Translations under genes and position numbers: made by a program
Notes under the pieces: generated by a model
Told to the model about the DNA's origin: nothing
Databases searched by the model: none
Seen by the model: the letters and a program-made list of their open reading frames with translations, nothing else
Shown here: one piece after another, positions 1 to 12,668 of the stretch
Layout of the letters: every line of letters starts with the position of its first letter
Position numbering within the stretch: the first letter of the stretch is position 1
NCBI RefSeq assembly: GCF_037975245.1
Contig: NC_092565.1
Coordinates: forward strand, 2,799,499 to 2,863,498
Length of the DNA: 64,000 nucleotides
Direction of reading: 5' to 3'
DNA from: Apostichopus japonicus
Lineage: Eukaryota > Echinodermata > Holothuroidea > Aspidochirotida > Stichopodidae

Positions 1-338
1 GGAGAATAAAATAATAATTTGAGCAAATTCTTGAAGAAAAGGCAAAATTTACAGAAAAAATCTGGAACTGAAGTAAGCTAAAATGAAGGAGAAAATATAT
101 GGTTAAAAAGCAGAGGGTGAGTATATATACAGATATAGATATTTATATGTAAACAAACACATTTTCTAAACAGAACGCTACATGAACCGCAAAAGAAAGG
201 ATTATGTAACTAAATGTGAAAAATTCTGGTGCAAAATTGATAAAATATAGATAGGAGTGAAATATGTTTGAAATACACAAAGATGGCTGGCCAAACAGGA
301 TGGGAACTACTGCCACTGGAACTACTGCACAGACTTAC
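1..338 (-). other. slit intron 7 (partial)
   Basis: AT-rich intron sequence downstream of LRR4-like copy c. I see no further LRR exon, repeat or splice-site pair before the window edge. Confidence 0.7.
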
Positions 339-410
339 AGTTTCCGAAGCGAGTTAAGACCCCGAAAGGCCTGTCTCGGTAAAGACATCAATTTGTTCTT
401 GCTGAGGTTT
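339..410 (-). CDS. slit: slit exon 7 (LRR4-like copy c)
   Basis: This 72-nt exon has the acceptor TCTATTACAG and donor GTAAGTCTG, phase 2-2. It encodes NLSKNKLMSLPRQAFRGL and then NSLRK, ending in CT rather than TT; this still gives leucine with any next base. It resembles Slit LRR4, with PR.AFRGL kept. It is the last exon visible. The next exon (LRR5 or a further LRR4 copy) would lie left of position 1. The intron between copies b and c is only 752 bp. Confidence 0.87.
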
Positions 411-1162
411 CTGTAATAGATTAAACGTTGCTTGAACAGACGACAACATGCATACAAGTGTGACTTGCATAACTAACCACATACTTGCTACTACTTTGTA
501 TCCCTACTACTATAGACAAAGCTTGATAGAACACAGCAATCTGCAAGAAGCTCGACTACATTAGGAAGTATAAAAGAGGAAGATGGGAGGGGGGGGGGGT
601 TCTCTCTGCATGCACAGAGCAGCAGACTCATAATACTGTGTGACTCTTCTAATTTCAATGAAGGAGTATGCTGCCACAGAGTTTGCTCAAAGATCTGGGT
701 AAGCCATATTTTTCAAAATCACATTTATCGAAAAAAAAAATAATAATAATAATCCCCATGATATCACATTGGCTAAGGAGGGCTATCCATCAAAATTCAG
801 TTTGGAACACACAAGGAATAAGGTAACCGCTAGCAACAAAGCAAACAATGAACATTGTCTAATATTTTTACTATTAAAAGCACACAACAATGGAATAAAA
901 CATAACAGTGCGACCATCACTATATATATCTACAGAGACTCGTGAAAGGGGGACAAAGAAAACAGGTCTGATTTTGGAAGGTTTCGTCGTACAAAACTAA
1001 AAAAGCAAACTTGTTGAGGTAAATTGATACGACTAGTAACTACTGAATGCTAGCAAACAACTCACTACCATTATTACTGATAATTGTGCAAACCTGCAGA
1101 CAAGCAAAACATTGACTGTTTCTTCTGTGGGTTATTTGAAGGGGGGTTCTACTACAACTTAC
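411..1162 (-). other. slit intron 6 (between LRR4 copies b and c)
   Basis: 752-bp intron, the shortest in the visible gene. It holds a G run and short A/AAT runs (about 590-600 and 730-753) and nothing else I can name. Confidence 0.8.
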
Positions 1163-1234
1163 AATCTCCTCAGAGAACCTAGATCCCTAAAAGCCTTTCT
1201 AGGCAAAGACTTCAGCTCGTTCTGGCTGAGGGCT
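1163..1234 (-). CDS. slit: slit exon 6 (LRR4-like copy b)
   Basis: This 72-nt exon has the acceptor CTGTTTCAG and donor GTAAGTTGT, phase 2-2. It encodes ALSQNELKSLPRKAFRDL and then GSLRR. The PRKAFR core is the closest of the three copies to Slit LRR4 as known in other animals. It is about 69% identical at nucleotide level to copy c (50 of 72 by my hand count) and shares 15 of 23 residues with it. The frame is open and both splice sites are canonical, which argues against a dead duplicate. A plus-strand ORF of 70 codons covering this exon is a shadow. Confidence 0.87.
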
Positions 1235-4200
1235 CTGAAACAGAAAAGAGATACAAACCCACCCCTATCAACCGTCAGCAAGTTCTGTATTCCAGGCTAT
1301 CATGTAAGTTGCCATGCCAAATGACATATTATATCAAGGTAACTTGGAATTAAATTTTAGAGAAATGAGTCACATATGCCCAAGATTTGAGTCCTCTGAT
1401 TTCATGATAATTCTTGACTGCATAATGAAACATAAATCCATTGTCCAAAGTTCATGCATTGTTTTGAAACGAGGCGAATGATAAATCTGGGGCAATCAAA
1501 GAAGGTTCCTTTATCTGTACCTTGCTGCAATTATTAAATTGATAGAGTTCCATTTTTTTCTTTTAGAGAAGTACCGTATAGAGCATATATATGTGTATGT
1601 CCAAGAAGACAACACATTAAATTTGCTGGAGTGGAGAGATGAACTGACAGTTTGGTGAATTCCAGTTTCAATGAAGACTTCTAGTTAAATTGTTAAATTG
1701 ATTGTCTTAATTCATCAAGACTATGCATGAATTAGTGTCTATTTTTAAGAGCAGGGCAAGGGCAGGGGACTCAAAATATGTTCTTCCTGAAGCATCTCTT
1801 GCAGGTTGCCATGCTTTTCAAGACAATTTGAAGATAGTACTATTTTAATGAAAACTACAACACAATTGCTAAGAGTATGTGCTTAACCGACTTGTTATGG
1901 TCTATATGACAATATATCTAAGCATTTTATCAGATCTGATAATAGCACAAGCAAAAATATCAACATGAATTATGCAGAATATGAAAGGGAACTTCTAAAC
2001 ATTTGCATTATCTGTTACAAACAAGAGATCCAGACTCAATTTCTGTCATGCTGTAATTCCAGAAAATAAATAGAAATGATAGTTAACTTTCCAAACCACA
2101 GTAAGTTACTATGTTAACTAGACAAAGACGAGGAGAGAAGAGCATTTATTGTCTCGTTTCATCATCACACTCGCATCCAAGGTATCAATAAGTGAACGAC
2201 TTGTCAGTAGTCACACATTGAAAAGACAGAGAATACAAACTCATGATTCCATATATATAGCCAAACAGAGATTAAAACATTAAGTACAGCATATCTATGA
2301 AGGAATTAAATCTTCATGAAGATGCAAACCTGAAGGAGCAATGAAACATAGTTTCACATGAAATCAAAAGAGTCTACATGTCTTACTGTCCCACTTCAAT
2401 CAATATGTCCAATTGGTCTACTTGACCGTCTTAATTTATATGTCCAACATTTTTCATTGTCCATGCATTTACATCAATAGGTCCTAAAGGTTATCAGGTT
2501 GATTCACGTGGAATGGTCCTATATAGATAGGACTTACAATCCACTGATACCAATAGCACTCCTACATGTCCAAACATCTACTGATATTCCAATAACTCTT
2601 ACTGTACACTCACATCAAAAGTTACTATCCAAATGTCTTACTGTCCATTCACATTAATAACAGGTCTTACTGTCCACTCACATAAATAATGTCTGACTGT
2701 TCACTGACATTAATAATATGTCTTACTGTCCACTCACATTAATAATATGTCTTAACATCCACTCACATTAATTATAGGTCTTACTGTCCACTCACATTAA
2801 TAATGTCTTACTGTCCACTCACATTAATAATAGGTCTTACTGTCCACTCACAATAATAACTGGTGTTACTGTACACTCACATTGATAACAGGTCTTACTG
2901 TCCACTCACATTGATAACAGGTCTTACTGTCCACTCACATTGATAATGTCTTACTGTCCACTCACATTAATAATGGGTGTTACTGTCCACTCACAATAAT
3001 AAGAGGTGTTACTGTCCACTCACATTGATAACAGGTCTTACTGTCCACTCACATTGATAACAGGTCTTACTGTCCACAGACATTAATAATAGGTCTTACC
3101 GTCCACTCACAACTGATATGTCCTGAACTCTATAAATCAACTCACATCAATACTTCTAACAGGTACAACATTGTTACACACACTTCCCTCTCTTATGCTT
3201 AAATGGTCAAACAAACAAACACAAAATTGGTCCTAAACTTCTGTCTATTTCTTGAAATAAACATTGATAGATATTCATCTGGGTTGGAACATTCATGTTT
3301 TTTTCTACGATCTTTCAACTTTTGTTTTGTTGGTGGGATACTTTTCTGGATCTAATGTTATGCACAGAAGAAATGCAAGATGTTCAAATCTCAGACAAGC
3401 AGTCAGTTATTTGTTCCTATAATTCACAAACCTCATATAAATTGAAGCTTGTAATGGGCCAAGTTGAAAACTCATGTTAGTGGAGGACATGCCTTCAACC
3501 ACACATCAAGCAAGACTTGTATTGTTTTTACCAGATTTGAAGCAATCTTATTTCTCTCTCCAATTCCAATCAGAATTCATCTGTCACTTTTTAATATACA
3601 CTCTCAATACCAAAGTTTTCATAGCAAAAGGCAACAGTGAAAAACTATGTCCGAGGGTACGCCAGAAAAGGTATCAAACATGAATGTTCAATATGAGTAG
3701 GAATAAAAATAATTTAATTAAAATAATTTTCTAAGTAATGGCATAGTTCTATAGTCCATTAGCAAAACCAGGATAGCTAATTGCAAATGCCTTCTATAAC
3801 AGAACTGTCTCACAATATGAAACTTAGTCTTCCTTTTCTTCAGTAGGTAATATTAACTTTGCAATGCTAGGGCAGAATATATTGTCCTTCAATGTCACTT
3901 ACTTTATGGCATTCAGTAATTATGTGAAGGTTTCAGTCATCTACATTGAAAGTTCACCATTTCGCAATATTTTGATCCATAGCGACCACTTTTTTCACTG
4001 GGTATTAAACAACAATCAAAGGATTAGAAGTGATGGTTTGAAATCCCACACGGGAAGTTGTCCAAAAATAATGAACGAAAAGGTACCTGGAAGGAAGTAT
4101 TTTAAAGTACATAAATAGTTCCTCACCCATTAGTTGAACACATATCTGTCAGTCAGACCAAACCAACGGAAAGTTCTACAGTTTACTTGCTCAAATTATT

Positions 4201-4251
4201 TCAAAGGATCACTTGGATTTTTACTGACAGTCTGTACCTCGGTATACTTAC
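1235..4251 (-). other. slit intron 5 (between LRR4 copies a and b)
   Basis: 3.0-kb intron. Its centre is a 29-bp minisatellite (annotated separately). Short ORFs at 3295-3480, 3474-3683 and 3864-4118 on the plus strand show no recognisable motif and look like chance. Confidence 0.8.
2375..3120. repeat. Minisatellite, about 28-30 bp unit
   Basis: Tandem units of the form GGTCTTACTGTCCACTCACA followed by TTAATAATA. Divergent copies begin near 2375 and become regular from about 2590. Length variants of 26-30 bp occur, and some units read TTGATAACA in the spacer. On the transcript strand each unit contains GTGAGTGGACAGTAAG. I count about 15 exact ACTCAC (GTGAGT in sense) copies. Confidence 0.93.
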
Positions 4252-4323
4252 AAATTTCTCAGTGAGCCGAGCCCTCGAAATAATTTCCTCGATGTAACCA
4301 GCAACCTGTTATTACTGAGGTCC
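4252..4323 (-). CDS. slit: slit exon 5 (LRR4-like copy a)
   Basis: This 72-nt exon has the acceptor CTTCCAG and donor GTAAGTATA, phase 2-2. It encodes DLSNNRLLVTSRKLFRGL and then GSLRN. DLS.N and RK.FRGL match Slit LRR4, but the usual IPRKAF has become TSRKLF: the proline after the second leucine position is lost and Ala is Leu. It is the first of three related exons within 4 kb. It shares 13 of 23 residues with copy b and 12 of 23 with copy c, against about 8 of 23 between copy b and LRR3. It may be the constitutive LRR4 or one of a set of alternative LRR4 exons; the sequence alone cannot decide. Confidence 0.88.
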
Positions 4324-4650
4324 CTGGAAGCGAGAAAGAAAGAAATAACACAGAAAAGTTAGAATACCTTCAAATGTTTGTTTTTACTTCAAAGGTTAAG
4401 GCTGATGTCAACATGTATTAAGCACATAATTACGTTCAAATCTGAATGTAACTTGGAAAATGGACTGTAGAAATATTAATAAGAGAACTTTCTTCAGGAA
4501 TAAATAGATAACCACATTCTTCAGAAATGTTTTGATAGCTTTAAAGAAATAAGACTAATATAAGTGTGAAAAGAGTCTTATTGAGTGGACCCCAAATATC
4601 CAAGTATCAAGTTAAAATAATATGTTATTGTGTTTATGAGGATTCAAGAC

Positions 4651-4752
4651 TATGACTATGACCTCAAAATGACCTTCACCTTCAACATATGCATTCTTGT
4701 ACTCATGGACTCTACATACCAATTATGTAGTTAAATGAACCTTCTTAATTAT
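4651..4752. repeat. Fragment of the TGACCT-rich repeat family
   Basis: It reads like one unit of the 9.2-9.9 kb array: TATGACCTCAAAATGACCTT, then cattcttgtactcatgga and ctacataccaattatg. An isolated dispersed copy. It contains TGACCT-N5-TGACCT at 4659-4675. Confidence 0.5.
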
Positions 4753-7700
4753 GTTGTTTGGTATAGAACATGATTGTCAGTGTTCACTTGGTAAAAAATA
4801 CACTAAAGTTGTGATGTGTCACTGGGTAAGATAATAAAGTAAAGAGCAGCTAAAGATCACAATCAACAGCATCATAATACAGTTTATGAGCAGACATGAT
4901 TATAATAAAACCATTCTGCACGTGTGTGAGAGAGTATCGACATTGTGGCAAAATCATTTGTTTTTCTGCACAATAACTTACATACAGCAAACGTACTGTA
5001 AGTTCATCAAGCAGCTTGCCCATAAATACAGGTATTTTCCCAGCGTAGCAGTCTCATGGTTTTAGCTGCAATGTTAGCATCCTACCGACCGACCAACCAG
5101 AAGCACCAATCAACCCACCTACCTCCCTTCAAAGCCTATCATTTGACATCTCCCTGTCAATTGTGGTATCTAATTTTATGAATGTCTAGTGGTCCCACAC
5201 TGAGACATACAATTCTATCTTTTCTCACCTCTTCCTACATTCCTCATCTTTCACAGTTCATGATTAACCTCTTGACCTTTAACCCTCACATTGTTTAATG
5301 TTTAAGAAAGCTTTCATCTCCAGATATATTTATTCACTCAGATGTCTGCATAACCTGCAATATGTTGTTTCTTAATATGACAAGTCCCCATAACTCTTAG
5401 CACAGAATATCCAAGAAGTGTAGAGATCCCAATGACAGGTGATAGGAGAAAAGGGACATTTGATTGCTGACAATTAAATATCTCAGGATGCTGAGAATTT
5501 ATGTCCTGGTTGCCAGGGGTTATATGGAGATGTCAATGAGAATATATCAAACAGCAAGCACTCTTCACAAAAGATATATATATAAAAGGTAGTAATTTAA
5601 TAATATTTCAATTTTGCTACTTTGAGCCAAGTTGCATAGCAGAATATTAAAAGGGAGAAGAAAAGTGCATCTCAAGTTATCATAAACCCAGGCCGATGGT
5701 TGTATTTTGAAGCCCTATATATATTCATGTATGTTCAACTAAGAGAACAATCACTGTATACCTGCACAATGCAATAAAAATAAGCTTGAAATTTATGCTT
5801 TCCGAAATGTTTCTAAAACACACTCCTTTTCCTGTAAATTCCTGTTTTTGTCAAATAATAATCATCTTAAAACAGCATTTTTAGTTGATTTTGACAGATC
5901 TTGTTTCTATGCAATCTAACACTTAAAACACATTTTAAACAATAAAGTTCCTTAATTTCCCAGTATTGGAATTAAGTGACATATCATTTGTAAAGTTTGA
6001 CTTTCTCACTTAATACTTTTTCATGAGAGAACTACCACGATGAAAAGTGTCTGGCAGTTGTAATGTTGACAATCATATTAATTGCATTAATTACTGACTC
6101 ATCATTAAACCTTTGTTTCATTATACATCTACGGGTAGGAGGGTCAGGGTGGTACGTGTCCGTACAGTTTGATCACTGGGAATATGTAGGTTTGGCAAAA
6201 TGGTAGACAAAAGTGCAAAAAGTTGCATTTAATCAATTTCATTGATGTTTGCTGCCAGGAATATTATGGCACCTGTAAATACCAGGAACCCTACTTTTTT
6301 TGTAGAATGCACTGATACATTAATTCTTCCTCTTGGCTATCCAAGCATTGGCAAGAAGTAGAGCACAGAGAGACACAAGTGGGTTAAAGTTCACTGGAAA
6401 CTTTCCATTCCCTGACAGAACTTCTTTGCTAAAGGGATTGAAAGACTTTAATATTATCATCGTCCGACTGTGTCCAGGAGCTAATTCTCGAAGCTTTTGT
6501 GCTTTGCTTAACCATAGCTTTACAAACATTTACTCTGTCAGATTGAGAGTGTGTCCTAATTCCTTCTCAATGTGACCTAGATTACCGTACAAAAAGTAGC
6601 TCAACATTTCTAACCCTTATAATCTCATTTTTGCTTTGCATCCTCCATAATATCAGCTGGAATAGCTTACAAATTTTGGAAGGAAATAGGCTTTGTATTC
6701 ATTGCTGTTTGTCTTGGGTTTGTACATATTACCGACACTTAAAGACCATACACTTAGTTTCAAGTCAACAATCAGCTAAAGAAAATATATATATAGATAG
6801 AATGTTGGTTTTCAAACTCTGAAATATTTTAAAGGTAATTTGTGAAACATACAAGTTGGTCATATGACATGTTGTCATTACATTCATTATTTTTGTGTAA
6901 CAGTATTTGTGTCAAACTTCTTTTCTGCTCAGTCATCCTCTCCATAAATCATAAATAAAGAGGCAGTGCTAGAGTTGATACTGTAGAATAAAATGAACAT
7001 TTTATCTTTTATCTTTTTTTAACAGTTGTTGTTTGCAAAAAACCTAGATTGTTTGATAAATTCAACCAAATAAAATAGAATGGTTGCTTGTACACAACTT
7101 TGTCACATCATAAACTCTTACCATTTAGTACAATAAATATGAATGCAATTTTCGTGAAACTGTTCATTTTTGTTCATCAAAGGTTTAAATTGGGTAATGA
7201 GTCTTTGATGATTTGCAGCCACAGAGCAATAACTTCCACACAAAACAACCGCTAGAATAGTGGACATTTTTGCCAATCCACTCCGACAGTTAGGCGTCAA
7301 TGTTTGCACCTTGGGGCCAATGCAGGTCAGTAATAAAGACACTACCCTCCAGTGAGCAAAGAGCTACACCACAAAGTCATTATTAAGTTGACAAAATCTC
7401 CTCAGGAAATCTAACTTTCCATTCAAGACATCACAGTCTTGCCGGGTTTTAAAGAAAATGAAAACTCACAGACTAGCTTGTAACAAAACTTTATGCAAAC
7501 ATGCTGATCAACAGGCATTTTTCTAGGCCTCTACCTGGCAAAATACTGCTGATTGTCTGATAACATGCAAGAGCACAGTGTTCGTGGTCTTCGGGCAGCG
7601 GTCGTCATCTAGGGATAGCGTTGGGTTTAAAGCTACTACAGTACAGTTCAAATTTGGTTTAAGTTTGCAAATATTCCACAAATTGAGCAGAGGGATTCAG

Positions 7701-8749
7701 AGTTGAAAAGCTTAGGGTTATGACACTCCTAGGAATGGCGGCCTACAGCACAAGGGAATACGGTCTTTCCTGAAATAAAGAAATCACTCTAATGGTATAA
7801 TGACCACATTAAAAGTTAGACAAACTTCCTGGAGGGAAGTGGGCCAAAAAAAACAATATTATTTTCCCAAATCTGGTAAAGCTACATATATGCAAAGCTG
7901 CAACAGTAGAGACTCTACAGTATATATATATTGCAGGTTTAGTGCATGGATATAACATGCTACTGTGAACATTCTTGAAACTTGTTTATGTTTACATATA
8001 AATGCAGGAAAGAACATCTTTAAGATTTCCCCAAACCACTTTTTCTTCTCTAAATATTAAAGCAAGCAAATAATGTTTGTTCGTGTCAAAGTGTGTGGTA
8101 GGAAATGCCATATGGCAAACAGCAGTTTACTTCAATTAATCACACGTCAAATTAAGATTACTGTTCACACAAAATGAAATTATACACTCTCTGAACTGCT
8201 TTCTCATCGAATGAGTTTAATATGACTTGGAAAACTCAATTTATTACAACATTCTGTGGATTTTTTTTCTGAGGGTCATGAAGCTTGACACAGATAAATG
8301 TGAGGCAGAGGGCACAAAACATATCCGATCAATTAAAACCTGTCGGCTATCCTTTAACCCAGCCCATTTTCATTAAGCCTTTACTCAACCTGCCCTACTC
8401 TTTTTAAATTACAAATCTTTGTGAAGTCCCAACATAGTTCAGAGCAATTTCCCCTAAACAAATGCATGCAACTAAAGTGTTGTCTTTTACACAAAGTTTC
8501 TACATCATATAATTTCTGTATAATAGTTAATTTTGAGGGCTCCTCTGGAAAGCAGTGCTTCTGCACTGAGCAGGACTACCCTCATAAAGATGACAATAAT
8601 AATAATTTTACTCATGTGACAAACTAAGCCTGCTGAAACATTTAAAGGATTCTGTTCAATCACATTTCTTAACTTAAAGTCTTAATTTAGAACCCAACAA
8701 GATAGCATAGAGGAGAACATGTATGGGAGTATATATAAGATAGGTACAG

Positions 8750-8830
8750 TTAAACCTGGATGATACTGACACACTGGGTACCGAGGCTATCCAGCAATGA
8801 GAGAAAATCCAGATAGTTCAGTGTCTTAAA
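8750..8830. repeat. Possible pogo/Tigger-like transposon remnant
   Basis: Starts TA-CAGTTAAACCTGGAT and continues with gctatccag and aatccagatagttc, the style of Tigger-type termini with a TA target. A related phrase (ctggataatgcag) occurs near 27050. No matching far end was found, so this is weak. Confidence 0.25.
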
Positions 8831-9224
8831 TCATATTGCAGATTGCTACTGTAATGAACAATAGAATGTACTTGATACCAGTCATTTACAGTGTTACAGC
8901 ATTAAAGTACCATTAGCGTCATATTCTGTATTTACTGCGCTTGATCTTGTAACAAACTTACAGCACGGTGCAGGTGAAGTATTATGCAATTATGAGTACT
9001 TAAAGGACATTGCATCTGGATAATTAGGGACAGTATAATCCATATTTTATGTGATATATACAATTAAATATTACTTTCCATACATAATGAACTTGAAAAC
9101 TGAGTGCATCAATGCTTGCAAGATTTTCAAATCGTGCCTGTTATTGACTTCCAGTGACCACCGGCAAGGTTCTTGCACTCATAATTCACGTTTTGGAGCT
9201 GAGGTGTTTTAATACATTGTTTTA

Positions 9225-9900
9225 AGACTTTGGCCTGTGAAATGACCTTGACCTCCACAGAAAGCAAAAGAGTTCTTATGCTCATCAGGGTGGATCAACA
9301 TATTAAGTAGGAAGTTTATCCAACCTTATTTGTAAAGTTGTACAGAGATTATAAGAACTTGAACTCTTGGTCCCATCAAATGACCTTTAACTCTTCACTA
9401 AACAACAGAGTTCTCAAACTGATTCAGTTGATCCACATACCTTGTATGAAGTTCATCCAAGCTTCATTATTGATTGGAGCTATCAGGTCTAAAAGATTAT
9501 TCGTCCTCTTGTGACCTCTGATCTCCGAGAAAAAAAACACATCCTTTATTGATTTGCCTAGTCTGGTGGATCCACACACTAAGAATAACATTCACACAAG
9601 CTTCCCTTTGGATTTATCATTCTTACAAGGTTTTCATACCTTGATCTCATGCTGACCTTAAATGACCTTTGATTTCCATGCCAAACAAATTTGCCCTACT
9701 TTCTTTATTCACAAAGGTGGTTCCAACTTCCACATACCATGACATTGATCCAAGCTTTACCCTTATGAAATTATTTTATTTGCTAAGTTGTCAGAATTTT
9801 TGACCTATGACCTCAAATGACATTTGACCTCCACAAATCTTGACATGGTTCTGGCAGACACCAAAGGTTAGCTCATATCCAGTGTGAACTTCAATGAAGC
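9225..9900. repeat. Divergent tandem repeat, about 130-155 bp unit, rich in TGACCT
   Basis: About five degraded units. Each has a TGACCT cluster (near 9243, 9382, 9511, 9653 and 9801), followed by a segment like agagttct...ctcat..ggtggatccacata and then aag.tcatccaagctt. Spacing between units is roughly 130-155 bp. It looks like an old dispersed tandem element and not a coding array. Confidence 0.7.
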
Positions 9901-11879
9901 AGGTACTATCTTGAGTCATATTTACAGTCAGGTGTAACACACATACAAATTTACATCACCAACGAAAGCGGCGCATCCTTTTGCTTTTGGCAAATGTAAA
10001 TATTCTATAGTTGTTGTCATAAGGAAGTTTTGAGAAGTATGTTGAAATATGTTGAATTATTTTTGGGTCATTTGGTTTGCTTTGAATTGCTTACTCAATC
10101 ACTACTATACAGTTGTTAATATCCATCCTATGGTCTATACATATATGTGCTGTCTGCCTCAGTGATTCTTGAAATAATTAATGGCCTTAACACAGCAGTT
10201 TGACCCAACAGCCTTGTGTTTGATATAATCTACTTTACAGAGATTAATCTGCTGATGGATTTGATTTCTGCTGCATGCAGCTTCACAAGAAGTTTATTTG
10301 CAGGTTTGCGATGATGATTGTTCACACAGAGTCATCCAAATCCATGTACAGCACTTTTGTATTGCTTGTAATTCCTTAATTGATGCTTGCAAGGCTATCA
10401 TTTAATTTAATCCAATAGCAAGTACACTGAAGGGTAATTAGCTATTGACCCATCTTCTAGGCCGTATGAATGACCACTGTTTACAGATCTTTCCTAGGTT
10501 TCCTAATCTATGTAAGCAATTAACTTTTTGACATGTGTTAAATCTTATACACTGGAAAGAAGTAAGAACAGATTAAGATCTATATATTTTGATATAACGA
10601 TTGGGATGGATGAATCATCTGTATCATTGGTAATTGTCTTCAATAGTAAGCCTTGTTGGGGACTGAATTTTAAGGAATACAATCAGTTTTTGAAAACCTT
10701 TCATATATATGGTTAATATGAAAAAAATAATTACACAAACTACTTAGGCCTAACAATGGCAAAATATGTTTCAGGGATATCTTATGTAGCAACACAAATT
10801 TGAAAACTGCAGTTAAAGTGAAGACACCAAAAATAGTTGAGAAATAAGAAGTAAGAGTTTTAAAATATACCCAAACTGGTTACATGATTACATCTGCCCT
10901 AAATTCTGGTTAGGTTGGCATTCTGGTTAGTTGGATAGATTGAAATCTAATGCCCTGAACCAGTTGGTATCGAAAGGTATTCTACTATTAATCTATTAAT
11001 TAACAAACAAAACAATACTGAAAATTGCTTCCTATCCACGCTAATTCAAATTCTAAATATAAAACAAGATCTACTTTCTTCTATCATCAAATCCTTGTTT
11101 GTAGCCTTGTAACACTTCTTCAATATATGTAAACAAAATGCATATCTCTCTTTTAGAGCCTCAGATTAGTAACACACACCAAGCATCTATTTACAAATTG
11201 TTTTCATGTTGCCACACCTGAAAAGCTGATCCAACACCAGAAATCAATAACAATTTCCAGAGTGAAATTACACTAATGGCATTTCCAAAAGCTTACAAAT
11301 TAAGGAACACTGTACAAATTGAGACATGTTTTGATGCTGAGGAAGGAGGCCCTAACCTTTGTGTATTTTACATTTTGGGGTTTTCTTCTAATACTCTCAG
11401 GTCCATTGTTCCTGCTTCACTGAAATATGAAGCCATTTATTGATTGGTCTATACACTCTCCATTGATACACTTTGCAAGATATTGACATTTTTCCTTTGA
11501 AGGCCTGCCAACAAAATTCTCATTTCTGTGTGTAGATCCACAATTAATCTGCACAACTTTTTTTCTAGAGCCATGGAGACACATTTCAGTCATTGTGTTG
11601 TAGTGGCAGACTATTATTGTAATATTGCAATGGAAATGCAACTCAATGTAGTATTTGAAGAAGTTTTCTTAAAGATATTAAGTTTTAAAAAAATGTGGTA
11701 TTCATGAAAGGTATGTCTTTAGATGGCATAATTATGAATTATTATAATAATTGAACAAACTTTGCCTTTATAAGGCACTATCAATTCTGCTTTTCTGTTT
11801 TCTTCAGTTATATATTTGTAATCAGGATGACGAACAAGATTTCAGCAAATTTCAGTTAAATTGTAAAAATCAGTATTAT

Positions 11880-12668
11880 TCTAAAGCCATTAGAAGGCTT
11901 GCTGTATGCTATTAGAATGCTTGCTGTACGCTATTAGATTGCTTATTGTATGCTATTAGAATGCTTGCTGTATGCTATTGGAATGCTTACTGTATGCTAT
12001 TAGAATGCCTGCTGTATGCTATTAGAATGCTTGCTGTATGCTATTAGAATGCTTGCTGTATGCTACAGTATGCTTGCTGTATGCTATTAGAATGCTTGCT
12101 GTATGCTACAGTATGCTTGCTGTATGTTATTAGTATGCTTACTGTATGCTATTAGAATGCTTGCTGTATGCTACAGTATGCTTGCTGTATGCTATTAGAA
12201 TGCTTGCTGTATGCTATTAGAGTGCTTGCTGTATGCTATTTGAATGCTTGCTGTATGTTATTAGTATGCTTACTGTATGCTATTAGAATGCTTGCTGTAT
12301 ATTATTAGAATGCTTGCTGTATGCTATTAGTATGCTATTAGAATGCTTGCTGTATGTTATTAGTATGCTTGCTGTATGCTATTAGAATGCTTGCTGTATG
12401 CTATTAGAATGCTTGCTGTATGCTATTAGAATGCTTGCTGTATATTATTAGAATGCTTGCTGTATGCTATTAGAATGCTTGCTGTATGCTATTAGAATGC
12501 TTGCTGTATGCTATTAGAATGCTAGCTGTATGCTATTAGAATGCTTGCTGTATGCTATTAGAATGCTTACTGTATGCTATTAGAGTGCTTGCTGTTTGCT
12601 ATTTAGAATGCTTGCTGTATGCTATAGAATGCTTGCTGTACGCTATTAGAATGCTTGCTGTATAATGC
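11880..12668. repeat. Minisatellite, 22-bp unit
   Basis: About 35 copies of GCTATTAGAATGCTTGCTGTAT, very regular, with a 21-bp variant in which tattagaatg becomes tacagtatg. Many near-perfect units suggest recent homogenisation and probable length polymorphism. It lies inside intron 4. Confidence 0.96.

Noticed and set aside
1112-1324. 70-codon plus-strand ORF over slit exon 6
   Set aside because: Antisense shadow; the minus strand has the LRR exon with both splice sites.
11880-12668. CRISPR-like array
   Set aside because: Units are directly adjacent without unique spacers, and the DNA is eukaryotic; it is a minisatellite.
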